Source: Blastococcus sp. CT_GayMR19
GTDB taxonomy: Bacteria > Actinomycetota > Actinomycetes > Mycobacteriales > Geodermatophilaceae
Direction of reading: 5' to 3'
NCBI RefSeq assembly: GCF_004570385.1
Contig: NZ_SPQL01000021.1
Span: forward strand, 1-51,979
Length of the DNA: 51,979 nucleotides
Position 1 is the first letter of the stretch, and each line of letters starts with the position of its first letter. A model generated the notes under the pieces. It made no database searches, was not told the origin of the DNA, and worked only from the letters and a program-made list of their open reading frames with translations. Made by a program: the position numbers and the translations under genes. Of the stretch, positions 16,750 to 24,739 are shown piece by piece.

Positions 16750-17023
16750 TCCCCGTGACCGTCTGCGGACGTCTGCCGATGACCTCTCATGCTCCTCGGG
16801 TTCGTCTGCCCCCATCGGGTGGCGGGTGAACCCGACGACGATGGTCACGGTGCAGATCCTGCGAGAATGGTCGCCACCGGGTCCTGCTGCCCTGGAGACC
16901 AGGCCACCCCGCCAACCGGGTGTGAACCGTGCCGCGCCCCTCGCATTGGCCGCCGCCGTGTCGGCGCACCCAGCCGCTTGCCAGGAGCAAGCACCGACAG
17001 GACGGCCCGGAGAGGACGACCAC
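16750..17023. other. Intergenic stretch before the LacI regulator
   Basis: Open frames through this stretch have no recognisable domain. I see no convincing promoter, repeat or RNA structure. It ends at the possible small reading frame of 17024. Confidence 0.4.
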
Positions 17024-17119
17024 ATGCTGATCGACGTCGGCGGCGTGCGCACGCGCCCCTCCTCGATGGCCGCCCGGCCGGCCGGGCGGGAGACCACTTC
17101 GTGGCCCTCGATCCGGTGA
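17024..17119 (+). CDS. Possible 31-residue upstream reading frame coupled to the LacI gene
   Basis: An ATG at 17024 with a good Shine-Dalgarno (GGAGAGG, eight bases upstream) opens a 31-codon frame beginning MLIDVGGVRTRPSSM. Its TGA (17117-17119) overlaps a possible LacI GTG start at 17116 as GTGA. It has no run of one amino acid, so it does not look like an attenuator leader. It could be a translational-coupling peptide or chance. Confidence 0.3.
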   Translation: MLIDVGGVRTRPSSMAARPAGRETTSWPSIR

Positions 17120-18192
17120 GCAACACTCCCCGGCTCCCGGTGGCCCACTCCGAGCGCGGCGATCCCTCCGATCGCGCGCCCACCAGCTGGACCGTCGCAC
17201 GAGCCGCCGGCGTCTCCCAGTCCACCGTGTCCCGCGCGCTGCGCGGCGATCCGAGGGTGCGCGAGGCGACACGCCTCAGGGTGGACGAGGCCGCCCGGCG
17301 GCTGGGCTACGTGCCCAACTCCCTGGCCAGCGGTCTCGTGTCCCGATCCACCCGGACGGTCGCGGTCGTGGTCTCCGACCTGACCAACCCCTTCTTCCCG
17401 TCGCTGCTGACGCCTGTCTACGACGAGCTCCAGCTCATGGGCTACCGCGTGGTCCTGTTCACCGAGCGGACCGACATCCCCACCGGGCAGGAGACGCTCC
17501 GGCGGCTCCTCGACCGGTCCATCGACGGCGTGCTGGTGACCACCGCGACGCTGGACTCGCGCTTCGCCGGCGAGCTGCAGCAACGGGGACTCCCGATGGT
17601 CCTGCTCAACCGGTACATCGACGGCCTCGACGTGGACCGGGTCATCAGCGACAACTTCGGCGGCGCGGTCACCGGGGGTCGGCACCTGCTGGACCTGGGT
17701 CACCGACGGGTCGGCATCATCCGCGGACCGGCCAACACCTCGACGAGCCGTGACCGTACGGCCGGACTCGTCGAGGCGCTCGCGCAGCACGGCATCGCGC
17801 ACGATCCCGGTCTGTTGCGCGAGGGCAGCTACTCCCATCAGAGCGGGTACCAGCACACGAGGGAGCTGCTCCGCCTCCCCGAGCCGCCGACGGCCATCTT
17901 CTGCGGCAACGACGTCGTCGCGTTCGGCGCCGTAGACGCCGCGCTGTCCCTCGGCGTCCGCGTTCCGCAGGACGTCTCGATCCTCGGATTCGACGACATC
18001 CCGATGGCCGCGTGGGAGGTCTTCCAGCTCACCACGCTGCGCCAGCCCATCGGCGACATGGCGCGTGCCGCAGCCCGCATGCTCGCCGAACGGATCGAGC
18101 ACACCGCGGAGATCGGGCCCGGCCGCGAGCAGATGTTCGCCACCAGTCTCGTCCGTCGTGCCACCGTCGACCGTCCGCCGGCCGGTCGCTGA
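17101..18192 (+). CDS. LacI family transcriptional regulator
   Basis: A 363-residue DNA-binding regulator. It has an N-terminal helix-turn-helix (TVARAAGVSQSTVSRALRG) with the hinge segment RLGYVPNSLASGL, then a periplasmic-binding-protein-like sensor domain (VAVVVSDLTNPFF... through ILGFDDIPMA). It probably controls the adjacent transporter and catabolic operons in response to their substrate. The start GTG 17101 has GGGAG eight bases upstream; GTG 17116, overlapping the small frame's stop, is an alternative. It ends two bases before the convergent stop of the molybdenum hydroxylase gene. Confidence 0.92.
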   Translation: MALDPVSNTPRLPVAHSERGDPSDRAPTSWTVARAAGVSQSTVSRALRGDPRVREATRLRVDEAARRLGYVPNSLASGLVSRSTRTVAVVVSDLTNPFFPSLLTPVYDELQLMGYRVVLFTERTDIPTGQETLRRLLDRSIDGVLVTTATLDSRFAGELQQRGLPMVLLNRYIDGLDVDRVISDNFGGAVTGGRHLLDLGHRRVGIIRGPANTSTSRDRTAGLVEALAQHGIAHDPGLLREGSYSHQSGYQHTRELLRLPEPPTAIFCGNDVVAFGAVDAALSLGVRVPQDVSILGFDDIPMAAWEVFQLTTLRQPIGDMARAAARMLAERIEHTAEIGPGREQMFATSLVRRATVDRPPAGR

Positions 18193-18194
18193 GT

Positions 18195-20564
18195 TCACGC
18201 CGTAGCGGCGCCACCCAAGGCCTCGAGCACGTCCGCTGGGCGGATCGGCTGCCGCCAGACCCCCGCAGCTCCCCCGTGGGCGAGCGCGTCGTTCACCGCG
18301 CAGTGGATGGCTGCCGGCGCCCCGGCCGTGCCGGCCTCCCCCACCCCCTTGGTGCCCAGTGACGTCGAGGGCGCGGGGGTCTCGATGTGCTCGATCCGGA
18401 TGTCGGGAACGTCGACGGTCGTGGGTACCAGGTAGTCCAGCATCGTCGACGTCTGCGGCTGGCCGATCTCGTCGTGGATCACGTGCTCGAGCAGCGCCCC
18501 GCCCAGGCCCTGGGTCACACCGCCGCGGATCTGGCCGTCCACGATGCCGGGGTTGATCAGGACGCCGCAGTCCTCGACGACCAGGTAGTCGACGACCCGG
18601 ACCAGCCCGGTCGCCCGTTCGACCTCGACGACCGCCACGTGAGTGCCGTTGTTGAAGGTGTACGGCGGCCCGGAGTAGGACCCGACGGCCCCCAGCCCGA
18701 CCTCCATCTGCGGCGGCAGCTGATGCGTGCGCCAGTACGCGACCTGGGCGATGTCCCGCACCGGCAGCCGCGTGGACGGGATCCCCCGCACGCCTACCTG
18801 GCCCTCGGTCATCTCGAGGTCGGCGGGATCGGCCTCGAGCATGTGGGCAGCGAGGAGCAGCAGCCGGCGGCGCACCTCGACGGCTGCCGCGGAAGCTGCC
18901 CCGGCGCTCACCACCGCCGACCGGCTCGCCCAGACCCCGCTGCCGTGCGGGGCGACGGCGGTGTCCCCGGACAGCACCCGTACGTCCTCCAGCCGTACAC
19001 CGAGGCTGTCGGCGACCACCTGGGCAGCCGTCGTGTGCAGGCCCTGACCCTGACCTGGCGTGCCCAGCACCACGGTGACCGAGCCGTCCGGCTGGACCGT
19101 GACCTCCACCTGGTCGTGGGCGGTGATCGGGGCGCCCTTCGCCCCGTAGAACATCGCCCCCGGGGCCGACAGCTCGACGAAGGCCGCGTACCCGACGCCG
19201 AGCAGGCATCCCCGGCCGGCGGCCTCCTCCCGGCGAGCCGCCAGGTCGTCGGGGCCCAGGCCCACGACCGCCTGCTCGAGCGACTCGAGGTGCGATCCGG
19301 AGTCGTAGACGTTGCCGGTCGCCGAGGTGTAGGGCAGGTCGTCGGGCCGCAGCAGGTTGCGCCGTCGGATCTCGTCCGCCGGCAGCCCGAGGGCCCGTGC
19401 GGCCTCGTCCATCAGGAGTTCCATCACCAAGATCGCCGGCGGGTGCCCGACCGCCCGGTAGACGGCCAGCGGTGTCTTGTTCGTGTAGACGACCCGCAGG
19501 TCGGCGGCGTACGCGGGCACGCGGTAGGGGCCCGGCATGATCGTGGCCACCTGCACGCCCTCGGTCACGCACCCCCGCGGGTACATCGACCACGCCCCGG
19601 CGTCGGAGACGACGTCGGAGCGCAGCCCGAGGATGCGCCCGTCCGCCGCGAGCGCCAGCGAGGCGGTGACCCGCTCGTCCCGGGCCTGGGTGTCGGACTG
19701 CAGTGCCTCGTAGCGGTCCTGGGTCCACTTGAGCGGGCGGTCGACCAGCGTCGCCGCCGTCACGACCGCCATCTCGTCGGGATAGACGAAGGCCTTCATG
19801 CCGAAGGCGCCCCCGACGTGCTCGGTGAGCACCCGTACCGAGTTCTCCGGCAGGCCGAGTTCCCGTGCGTAGAGCGTCTGCAGCATCTGCGGCGCCTGCG
19901 TGGACACCCGCACCGTCAGCGTGCGCTCCTGCCGGTCGAAGGACGCCAGGACGCCCCGCATCTCGAGCGCGACGGCGGTGTGCCGGCCGGTCTGCACCGT
20001 CACCTCGACCACCCGGTCGGCCGCGGCGAAGGCGGCGTCCACGTCGCCGCTGCCGAAGGGTGAACCGAAGCACAGGTTGGTGCCCAGCTCCTCGTGCACC
20101 AGCGGGCTGCCGTCGGCCAGCGCCGCCACCGGATCGAGGACCGGCGGCAGCTCGTCGTAGTCGACGACGACGAGCTCGGCCGCGTCCTCCGCAGCGGCCC
20201 GGCTGGTCGCGGCGACGAGGACGACCGGCTCGCCGACGTGCCGGACGACGCCGGCGGCGAGCGGGGTCTGCAGCCCGGCGACCATCCCCGGCCAGGCCAG
20301 GAGTCCCCGCCACCCGCCGCAGTACGGCGCGAGGTCCTCGGCGGTGAACACGGCCACGACCTCCGGCGACGCCAGTGCGGCGGCGGTGTCGACGTGGGTG
20401 ATGCGTCCGGAGGCGATCGGCGACCGCACGAACGCGACGTGCGCCTGGCGCCGCTCGGTCACGTCGTCGACGAAGCGTCCGCGTCCGACGAGCAGCGTCG
20501 GGTCCTCGCTGCGCCGGACCCGCCGGCCCACGTACGGCGCGCCCGCCGCCGCGTCCCCCGTCAT
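18195..20564 (-). CDS. Xanthine dehydrogenase family molybdopterin-binding subunit (CoxL-like)
   Basis: Large catalytic subunit (789 residues) of a molybdenum hydroxylase. It binds the molybdopterin cytosine dinucleotide cofactor and hydroxylates an aldehyde or N-heterocycle with water as oxygen donor. Visible marks are the N-terminal GRRVRRSEDPTLLVGRGRFVDD, the Mo-site segment GGAFGMKAF, VYRAVGHPP at the active-site loop, and the C-terminal GVGEAGTAGAPAA with the catalytic Glu. The loop is not the AYRCSFR of true CO dehydrogenase. The start ATG 20564 overlaps the small-subunit stop. Last gene of a nine-gene operon. Confidence 0.93.
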   Translation of the reverse strand: MTGDAAAGAPYVGRRVRRSEDPTLLVGRGRFVDDVTERRQAHVAFVRSPIASGRITHVDTAAALASPEVVAVFTAEDLAPYCGGWRGLLAWPGMVAGLQTPLAAGVVRHVGEPVVLVAATSRAAAEDAAELVVVDYDELPPVLDPVAALADGSPLVHEELGTNLCFGSPFGSGDVDAAFAAADRVVEVTVQTGRHTAVALEMRGVLASFDRQERTLTVRVSTQAPQMLQTLYARELGLPENSVRVLTEHVGGAFGMKAFVYPDEMAVVTAATLVDRPLKWTQDRYEALQSDTQARDERVTASLALAADGRILGLRSDVVSDAGAWSMYPRGCVTEGVQVATIMPGPYRVPAYAADLRVVYTNKTPLAVYRAVGHPPAILVMELLMDEAARALGLPADEIRRRNLLRPDDLPYTSATGNVYDSGSHLESLEQAVVGLGPDDLAARREEAAGRGCLLGVGYAAFVELSAPGAMFYGAKGAPITAHDQVEVTVQPDGSVTVVLGTPGQGQGLHTTAAQVVADSLGVRLEDVRVLSGDTAVAPHGSGVWASRSAVVSAGAASAAAVEVRRRLLLLAAHMLEADPADLEMTEGQVGVRGIPSTRLPVRDIAQVAYWRTHQLPPQMEVGLGAVGSYSGPPYTFNNGTHVAVVEVERATGLVRVVDYLVVEDCGVLINPGIVDGQIRGGVTQGLGGALLEHVIHDEIGQPQTSTMLDYLVPTTVDVPDIRIEHIETPAPSTSLGTKGVGEAGTAGAPAAIHCAVNDALAHGGAAGVWRQPIRPADVLEALGGAATA

Positions 20565-21058
20565 CGCGCCGCCTCCCCACCCGGGTTCCGGGCGGCCTCC
20601 GCAGCCGCGAGGACGGCGTCGACGATCGGCTCGTAGCCGGTGCAGCGGCACAGGTTGCCGCCCAGCCGCTCCCGCAGTGCGGTGCGGTCCCAGTCGGTCC
20701 GTTCCCGCAGCGCCACCAGTGCCGTCATCAGGAAGCCGGGCGTGCAGAAGCCGCACTGGACCGCCTGGGCGTCCCAGAACGCCTGCTGCAGCGGATGCAG
20801 TCCGTCCCGGCCGAGACCCTCGACGGTCTCCACGTCGCAGCCCTCGGCCTGGACGGCGAACATCAGGCAGCTGCGGACCGCGGCCCCGTCCACGACGACG
20901 GTGCAGGCGCCGCACACCCCCTGCTCGCAGCCCACGTGGGTGCCGGTCAGGCCCAGCTCCTCGCGCAGGAACTCCGCCAGCGTGACCCGCGGCTCGACGC
21001 GGCCCACCTCGCGTCGGCCGTTGACGCGGAGGGTCACGGGCACGGGCTGCCCCGTCAC
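20561..21058 (-). CDS. (2Fe-2S)-binding subunit of molybdenum hydroxylase (CoxS-like)
   Basis: A 165-residue small subunit carrying two [2Fe-2S] clusters that pass electrons from the Mo site to FAD. Plant-type cluster ligands are C44, C49, C52 and C64; the second cluster uses C102, C105, C137 and C139 (QCGFC, LCRCTGYEP). The GTG start 21058 overlaps the TGA of the FAD subunit as GTGA. Spacing of all eight cysteines is the family standard. Confidence 0.95.
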   Translation of the reverse strand: MTGQPVPVTLRVNGRREVGRVEPRVTLAEFLREELGLTGTHVGCEQGVCGACTVVVDGAAVRSCLMFAVQAEGCDVETVEGLGRDGLHPLQQAFWDAQAVQCGFCTPGFLMTALVALRERTDWDRTALRERLGGNLCRCTGYEPIVDAVLAAAEAARNPGGEAAR

Positions 21059-21933
21059 GCGGTCCCCCCACCGGCCGAGCGGACCGCCGCGGCGAGCGTC
21101 CGCCGCACCAGGGCACGGCCCGCGTCCCGCCGGTAGGCGGCCGGGGCGTGCACCTCGTCGCCGAGCACGTCGACGCCGTCGAGGCTCGCGGCCGCCGCCG
21201 CGTCGAGGACTGCCTCGTCCACCTGCTGCCCCATCAGGACCTCCTCCGCGCCGCGGGACCGGACCGGCGTGCTCGACACGCCGAACAGGGCTACGCCCAC
21301 CCCGGAGCACCGCCCGGAGCTGTCGAGCTCGACCGTGCAGACCGCGCCGGCAAGGGCGAAGTCCCCCGGGCGGCGGGCGATCTCGTCGACGGCCCAGCCG
21401 ACCGCCGGCCCGGGGACCGGCAGCCGGGCGGCCACGACCATCTCGCCGTCGTCGAGCGCCGCGGTGAACGGGCCGTCGAAGAACTCGGCCGCGGGAACAC
21501 GCCGGGGCCCGCCGGGCCCGTCGACCTCCACCTCGCCGTCGGTGGCCAGCAGGAGGGCGGGCAGTTCCGCGGCCGGGTCTGCGTGGGCCAGCGATCCGCA
21601 CAGCGTGCCCCGGGCGCGGATCTCCTCGTGGGCGATGAGGGACAGCGTGCGCACCAGCAGCGGATGGGCGGCCCGGATGTCGGGGTCCCGTTCCAGGACG
21701 GCGTCGGGGACGGCGGCACCGATCCGCAGCACCGACTCCTCCAGCGAGCAGGACTGCAGCTCGGGGCAGCGGGTGATGTCCACCAGCACCTCCGGCCGGG
21801 CCAGCCGCAGCGCCATCATCGGGACCAGGCTCTGTCCGCCGGCCAGCACCCGCGTCTCCCGGTCGTCCGCGAGGGCGACGAGCGCCTCCGCCACGCTTCC
21901 CGCGCGGACGTAGTCGAACGCCGCCGACCTCAT
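21055..21933 (-). CDS. FAD-binding subunit of molybdenum hydroxylase (CoxM-like)
   Basis: A 292-residue medium subunit that binds FAD and passes electrons to the final acceptor. The FAD-binding motifs are AGGQSLVPMM near residue 32 and the TLCGSLAHADPAAELP segment. It begins MRSAAFDYVRAGSVAEAL, typical of the family. The start ATG 21933 overlaps the TGA of the GlcG-like gene, so M-S-L are produced as one coupled block. Confidence 0.94.
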   Translation of the reverse strand: MRSAAFDYVRAGSVAEALVALADDRETRVLAGGQSLVPMMALRLARPEVLVDITRCPELQSCSLEESVLRIGAAVPDAVLERDPDIRAAHPLLVRTLSLIAHEEIRARGTLCGSLAHADPAAELPALLLATDGEVEVDGPGGPRRVPAAEFFDGPFTAALDDGEMVVAARLPVPGPAVGWAVDEIARRPGDFALAGAVCTVELDSSGRCSGVGVALFGVSSTPVRSRGAEEVLMGQQVDEAVLDAAAAASLDGVDVLGDEVHAPAAYRRDAGRALVRRTLAAAVRSAGGGTA

Positions 21934-22367
21934 GGCCGGTCCGGGACCGGGTCGCTGCGGAGGCCGGCGGCCGAGATCCCCGCGAGCGCGCAGGCCTCGT
22001 CCACGTCCGAGATGTCCCCGCTGACCCCCACCGCGCCGAGCAGCGCACCGCCGGCATCGCGCACGAGGACACCGCCCGCTGCGGGTGCGAACCGGCCCTC
22101 GGCGACCGACGCCAGCGATCCGAAGAAGACGGGCTGGGCCTCGGCGCGCCGGCCGATCTCCCGGGAGCTGAACCCCATGCCCAGGGCGGACCAGGCCTTG
22201 GCGTGGGCGATCTGGGGCCGCAGGATGCCGGATCCGTCCTCGCGCTTGAGGACCACCAGGTGCCCGCCCGTGTCGAGTACGGCCACCGTCAGCGGGGCCG
22301 CTCCGACGGCCCGCCCGTGCTCCAGGGTCGCCGCGGCGACGGCCTCGGCCTGTGCCAGCGTGATCAT
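21930..22367 (-). CDS. GlcG/HbpS family heme-binding-like protein
   Basis: A 145-residue protein of the GlcG/HbpS fold (MITLAQAEAVAAATLEHGRA... VAVLDTGGHLV... GGVLVRDAGGALLGAVGVSG). Members are found in glycolate and other catabolic operons and as extracellular heme-binding proteins; the role of the intracellular type is unknown. No signal peptide is present, so it is cytosolic. The start ATG 22367 overlaps the stop of the upstream dehydrogenase. The long open frame further upstream is the shifted frame of that gene. Confidence 0.88.
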   Translation of the reverse strand: MITLAQAEAVAAATLEHGRAVGAAPLTVAVLDTGGHLVVLKREDGSGILRPQIAHAKAWSALGMGFSSREIGRRAEAQPVFFGSLASVAEGRFAPAAGGVLVRDAGGALLGAVGVSGDISDVDEACALAGISAAGLRSDPVPDRP

Positions 22368-23233
22368 CGGCGATCCTCCCGGTTGAGCGTCTCGAGCAGT
22401 GCGGCGGCGTCGGCGTCGGCGAGGCCGTGCTCGACCGCGCGGTCGTAGAGCGGCCGCGTAGCCTCGAGCAGGGGCAGCCCGAGGCCCAGCCCGTCGGCGA
22501 AGTCCGCGATCAGGCCCGTGTCCTTCACGAACATCGAGATCTTCGCGGTGGCGGGGTGGTAGGCCCGGTCCACCATGAGCTGCCCGCGCTTCTCGAAGAT
22601 GACCGAGTTCCCCGCGCCGTCGCGGATCGTGTCGTAGATCTGCCGCGGGTCCAGGCCTGCCGCCTCCCCGAGGGCGAAGGCCTCGGCCGTGGCGGCGTTG
22701 TGCACGGCGACGAGCAGGTTGGCGACCAGCTTCATCGTCGACCCCCTGCCGAACGGGCCGAGGTAACGCACCGACCGGGAGAAGGTCTCCATGACCGGGC
22801 GGGCGCGCTCGAAGGCCGCTTCGTCGCCACTGCCGTAGACCACGACGTCGCGGACCAGGGCCTGCGCCCCCGTGCCGCTGAGCGGGCAGTCGAGCAGCTC
22901 GGCGCCGGCCGCGCTCACCAGCTCCCGGCACCGGTCCTTCACCTGGTGCGGCAGCGTGGACGTCTCCACGATGATCGAGCCCTCCCGCGCCCCGGCCGCC
23001 AGTTCGGCGCAGACGTCGAGCGCAGCCTGGCTGCCGGGGAGGGAGGTGATCACCACCTCGGCCCGTTCGGCCGCCTCCCGCACCGACGACATCGAGGTCC
23101 CGCCTCTGGACTCGAGCTCGCGGATCCGGTCGGCATCCAGGTCGTACCCGAGGACGGCGCAGCCGCCGTCGAGCAGGTGCTGCGACATCGCCGAGCCCAT
23201 GATGCCGAGACCGACCAGCCCCACCGTCGCCAC
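22364..23233 (-). CDS. NAD(P)-dependent oxidoreductase, 3-hydroxyisobutyrate dehydrogenase family
   Basis: A 289-residue beta-hydroxyacid dehydrogenase with the Rossmann motif GLGIMG at residues 8-13 and catalytic K168 with N172 in GSTMKLVANLL. The start GTG 23233 is preceded by GGAGGAATC. It is a distant paralogue of the enzyme at 6273-7136; both sit near a UAG-selenoprotein gene. Probably acts on a hydroxyacid or semialdehyde intermediate. Confidence 0.92.
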   Translation of the reverse strand: MATVGLVGLGIMGSAMSQHLLDGGCAVLGYDLDADRIRELESRGGTSMSSVREAAERAEVVITSLPGSQAALDVCAELAAGAREGSIIVETSTLPHQVKDRCRELVSAAGAELLDCPLSGTGAQALVRDVVVYGSGDEAAFERARPVMETFSRSVRYLGPFGRGSTMKLVANLLVAVHNAATAEAFALGEAAGLDPRQIYDTIRDGAGNSVIFEKRGQLMVDRAYHPATAKISMFVKDTGLIADFADGLGLGLPLLEATRPLYDRAVEHGLADADAAALLETLNREDRR

Positions 23234-23265
23234 GATTCCTCCGTCCGGGATCGGTGCCCGTCCCG

Positions 23266-23748
23266 TCACAGCGCTCGCAATGCCGTCACGACCTCGTCGA
23301 AGTCGGGCAGGACGAGGGCGTCGTCGGTGACCCACCGGTAGCGAACGATGCCCTCGCCGTCGAGGACGAAGATCGATCGCTTGGCGACCCCGGTGTGGCC
23401 CTTCCACACGTCGTACCGCACCCCGTAATCAGTGCAGACCGTGCGCTCCCAGTCCGACAGCATCGGGAAGTCGACGCCCAGGGACGCAGCGAAGGCCTGC
23501 TGGGAGAAGGTGGCCGTGACGGCGATCGCGAGGATCTCGGCACCCCGTTCCCGGATCTCTCCGGCCGATTGTCCCAACTGGGACAGCTCGGGCGTCTAGA
23601 GGCCACCGAAGTCGAAGACGTAGAAGACGAGGACCACCGGTCCGCGCCTGAGTGTCTCCTCGAGGCTCACCGAGGTGTCGAACGTGTGGCGCAGCGTGAA
23701 GCCTGGGGCCCGGTCGCCGATCTCGACGGTGCCCTGGGAGGACGTCAT
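23266..23748 (-). CDS. Peroxiredoxin-like selenoprotein, Sec encoded by UAG
   Basis: Reading through an in-frame TAG (23598-23596) gives a 160-residue AhpC/TSA-fold protein from ATG 23748, with residue 51 as the TAG. The active-site strand reads VFYVFDFGGL-[TAG]-TPEL, which lines up exactly with the peroxiredoxin signature FYPFDFTPVCTTEL, so the TAG replaces the peroxidatic cysteine. The thioredoxin fold continues on both sides; a possible resolving Cys is in TVCTDYGV. A SECIS-like hairpin follows. It should reduce peroxides with a selenolate, perhaps protecting the flavin/Mo operon. Conventional calling would give only a fragment from TTG 23577. Confidence 0.88.
23565..23591 (-). promoter_or_regulatory. 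SECIS-like hairpin after the UAG codon of the peroxiredoxin-like gene
   Basis: In the mRNA, UGUCCC (23585-23580) pairs with GGGACA (23575-23570) around the loop AGUU (23579-23576). Below a small internal loop CCGA (23591-23588) pairs with UCGG (23568-23565). The loop starts 16 bases after the UAG and contains the GU pair of bases typical of bacterial SECIS loops. Geometry matches the hairpin at 5439-5471. Confidence 0.7.
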
Positions 23749-23758
23749 CTCGGGTGCC

Positions 23759-24691
23759 TCATTTCAGGGGATGCAGGGGCGGCGGTGGGGTGATCCTGGC
23801 AGTGATCGTTCCGAGCAGGTCGGCCTCCAGCCGCACCTCGTCGCCCGGCTTCAGCCACGGGTACTCGTCCTCGCTGTGCACCGTGGAGAGCTCGAGGATG
23901 CAGCCGGTGCCGACGGTGCCGCTGGCGATCACGTCGCCGGTCTGCACCCGGGTCCCCCGCGAGGCGTAGGAGATCATCTGGCCGAAGCTCCAGTAGAGGT
24001 CGTCGGCGTTGCCCTTGCTGTAGGGCCGGCCGTTGACCGAGGCGCTCATCTCCAGGTCGAAGGACTTCCCCGACCGGCGGGGCGCCAGCTCGTCCGGCGT
24101 GATCATCCAGGGGCCGAGGCTGGTCGCGGTGTCCTTGGCCTTGACCGGCCCCAGGGTGTGGCGCACCTCCCGCGCCTGCAGGTCGCGGGCGCTCCAGTCG
24201 CAGAAGAGCAGGTACCCGGCGATGTGCCGCTCGGCCTCGTCCGGGGCCAGATTGGCGCCGGCGCGCCCGATGACGGCGGCGAACTCCAGCTCGAAGTCGT
24301 ACTTGACCGATCCCGGCGGCATGGGCACGTCGTCCTCGGAGGAGCGGATGGCGGCCGGGTTCTGGAAGTAGAAGACCGGCAGCTCGTACCAGTCGGGGTC
24401 CATCTCCTTGCCGTTCGCCTCGCGATAGGTGCGGACGTGGGTCTCGAAGGCGTAGAAGTCCCGCACCGAGGGCGGCACGGGAACCGGCGCCAGGAGGTGC
24501 GCCTCCCCCTCCGCGATCACGTCCAGCGGATCGGCCAGGGCCTGCTCTCCCGACCGCGCCAGCAGCTCGCCGTCGTCCCCCAGGAGGTCGATCAGCCGGT
24601 TGGCCGTGCGGAGGCCGTGCAGCGAGCCGTCGGACAGCACGGCCGGGTGCTCGAGGCCGTCGGTGGGTGAGACGTAGGTGGTCCAGCGCAT
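23759..24691 (-). CDS. Fumarylacetoacetate hydrolase family protein
   Basis: A 310-residue FAH-superfamily enzyme that probably cleaves a C-C bond of an acylpyruvate-type ring-cleavage product. Family marks are the metal-binding Glu pair in KYDFELEFAAVIG, CDWSARDLQAREV with the following Lys, and GDVIASGTVGTGCILEL. The N-terminal extra domain (about 70 residues) is typical of the longer members. It starts at ATG 24691, 48 bases after ribBA, and ends ten bases before the peroxiredoxin start. Confidence 0.92.
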   Translation of the reverse strand: MRWTTYVSPTDGLEHPAVLSDGSLHGLRTANRLIDLLGDDGELLARSGEQALADPLDVIAEGEAHLLAPVPVPPSVRDFYAFETHVRTYREANGKEMDPDWYELPVFYFQNPAAIRSSEDDVPMPPGSVKYDFELEFAAVIGRAGANLAPDEAERHIAGYLLFCDWSARDLQAREVRHTLGPVKAKDTATSLGPWMITPDELAPRRSGKSFDLEMSASVNGRPYSKGNADDLYWSFGQMISYASRGTRVQTGDVIASGTVGTGCILELSTVHSEDEYPWLKPGDEVRLEADLLGTITARITPPPPLHPLK

Positions 24692-24739
24692 GGAGGTCCT
24701 TCCCGGGGCGGGGCGAGGCGGTGCGGGCGGGTGGGCCGT

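Noticed and set aside
15403-20580. A 1725-codon open frame on the minus strand
   Set aside because: It is a long stop-free shadow caused by high GC; real genes with family motifs lie on other frames. The same applies to the long frames at 24731-27619 (plus) and 43915-46488 (minus).
18195-21933. Aerobic carbon monoxide dehydrogenase
   Set aside because: The large subunit lacks the AYRCSFR active-site loop of form I CO dehydrogenase; the same holds for the module at 32480-36337.
23266-23577. Stand-alone 103-residue peroxiredoxin fragment from TTG 23577
   Set aside because: It would lack the active-site strand; the missing part lies in frame upstream of the TAG with a complete start at ATG 23748.
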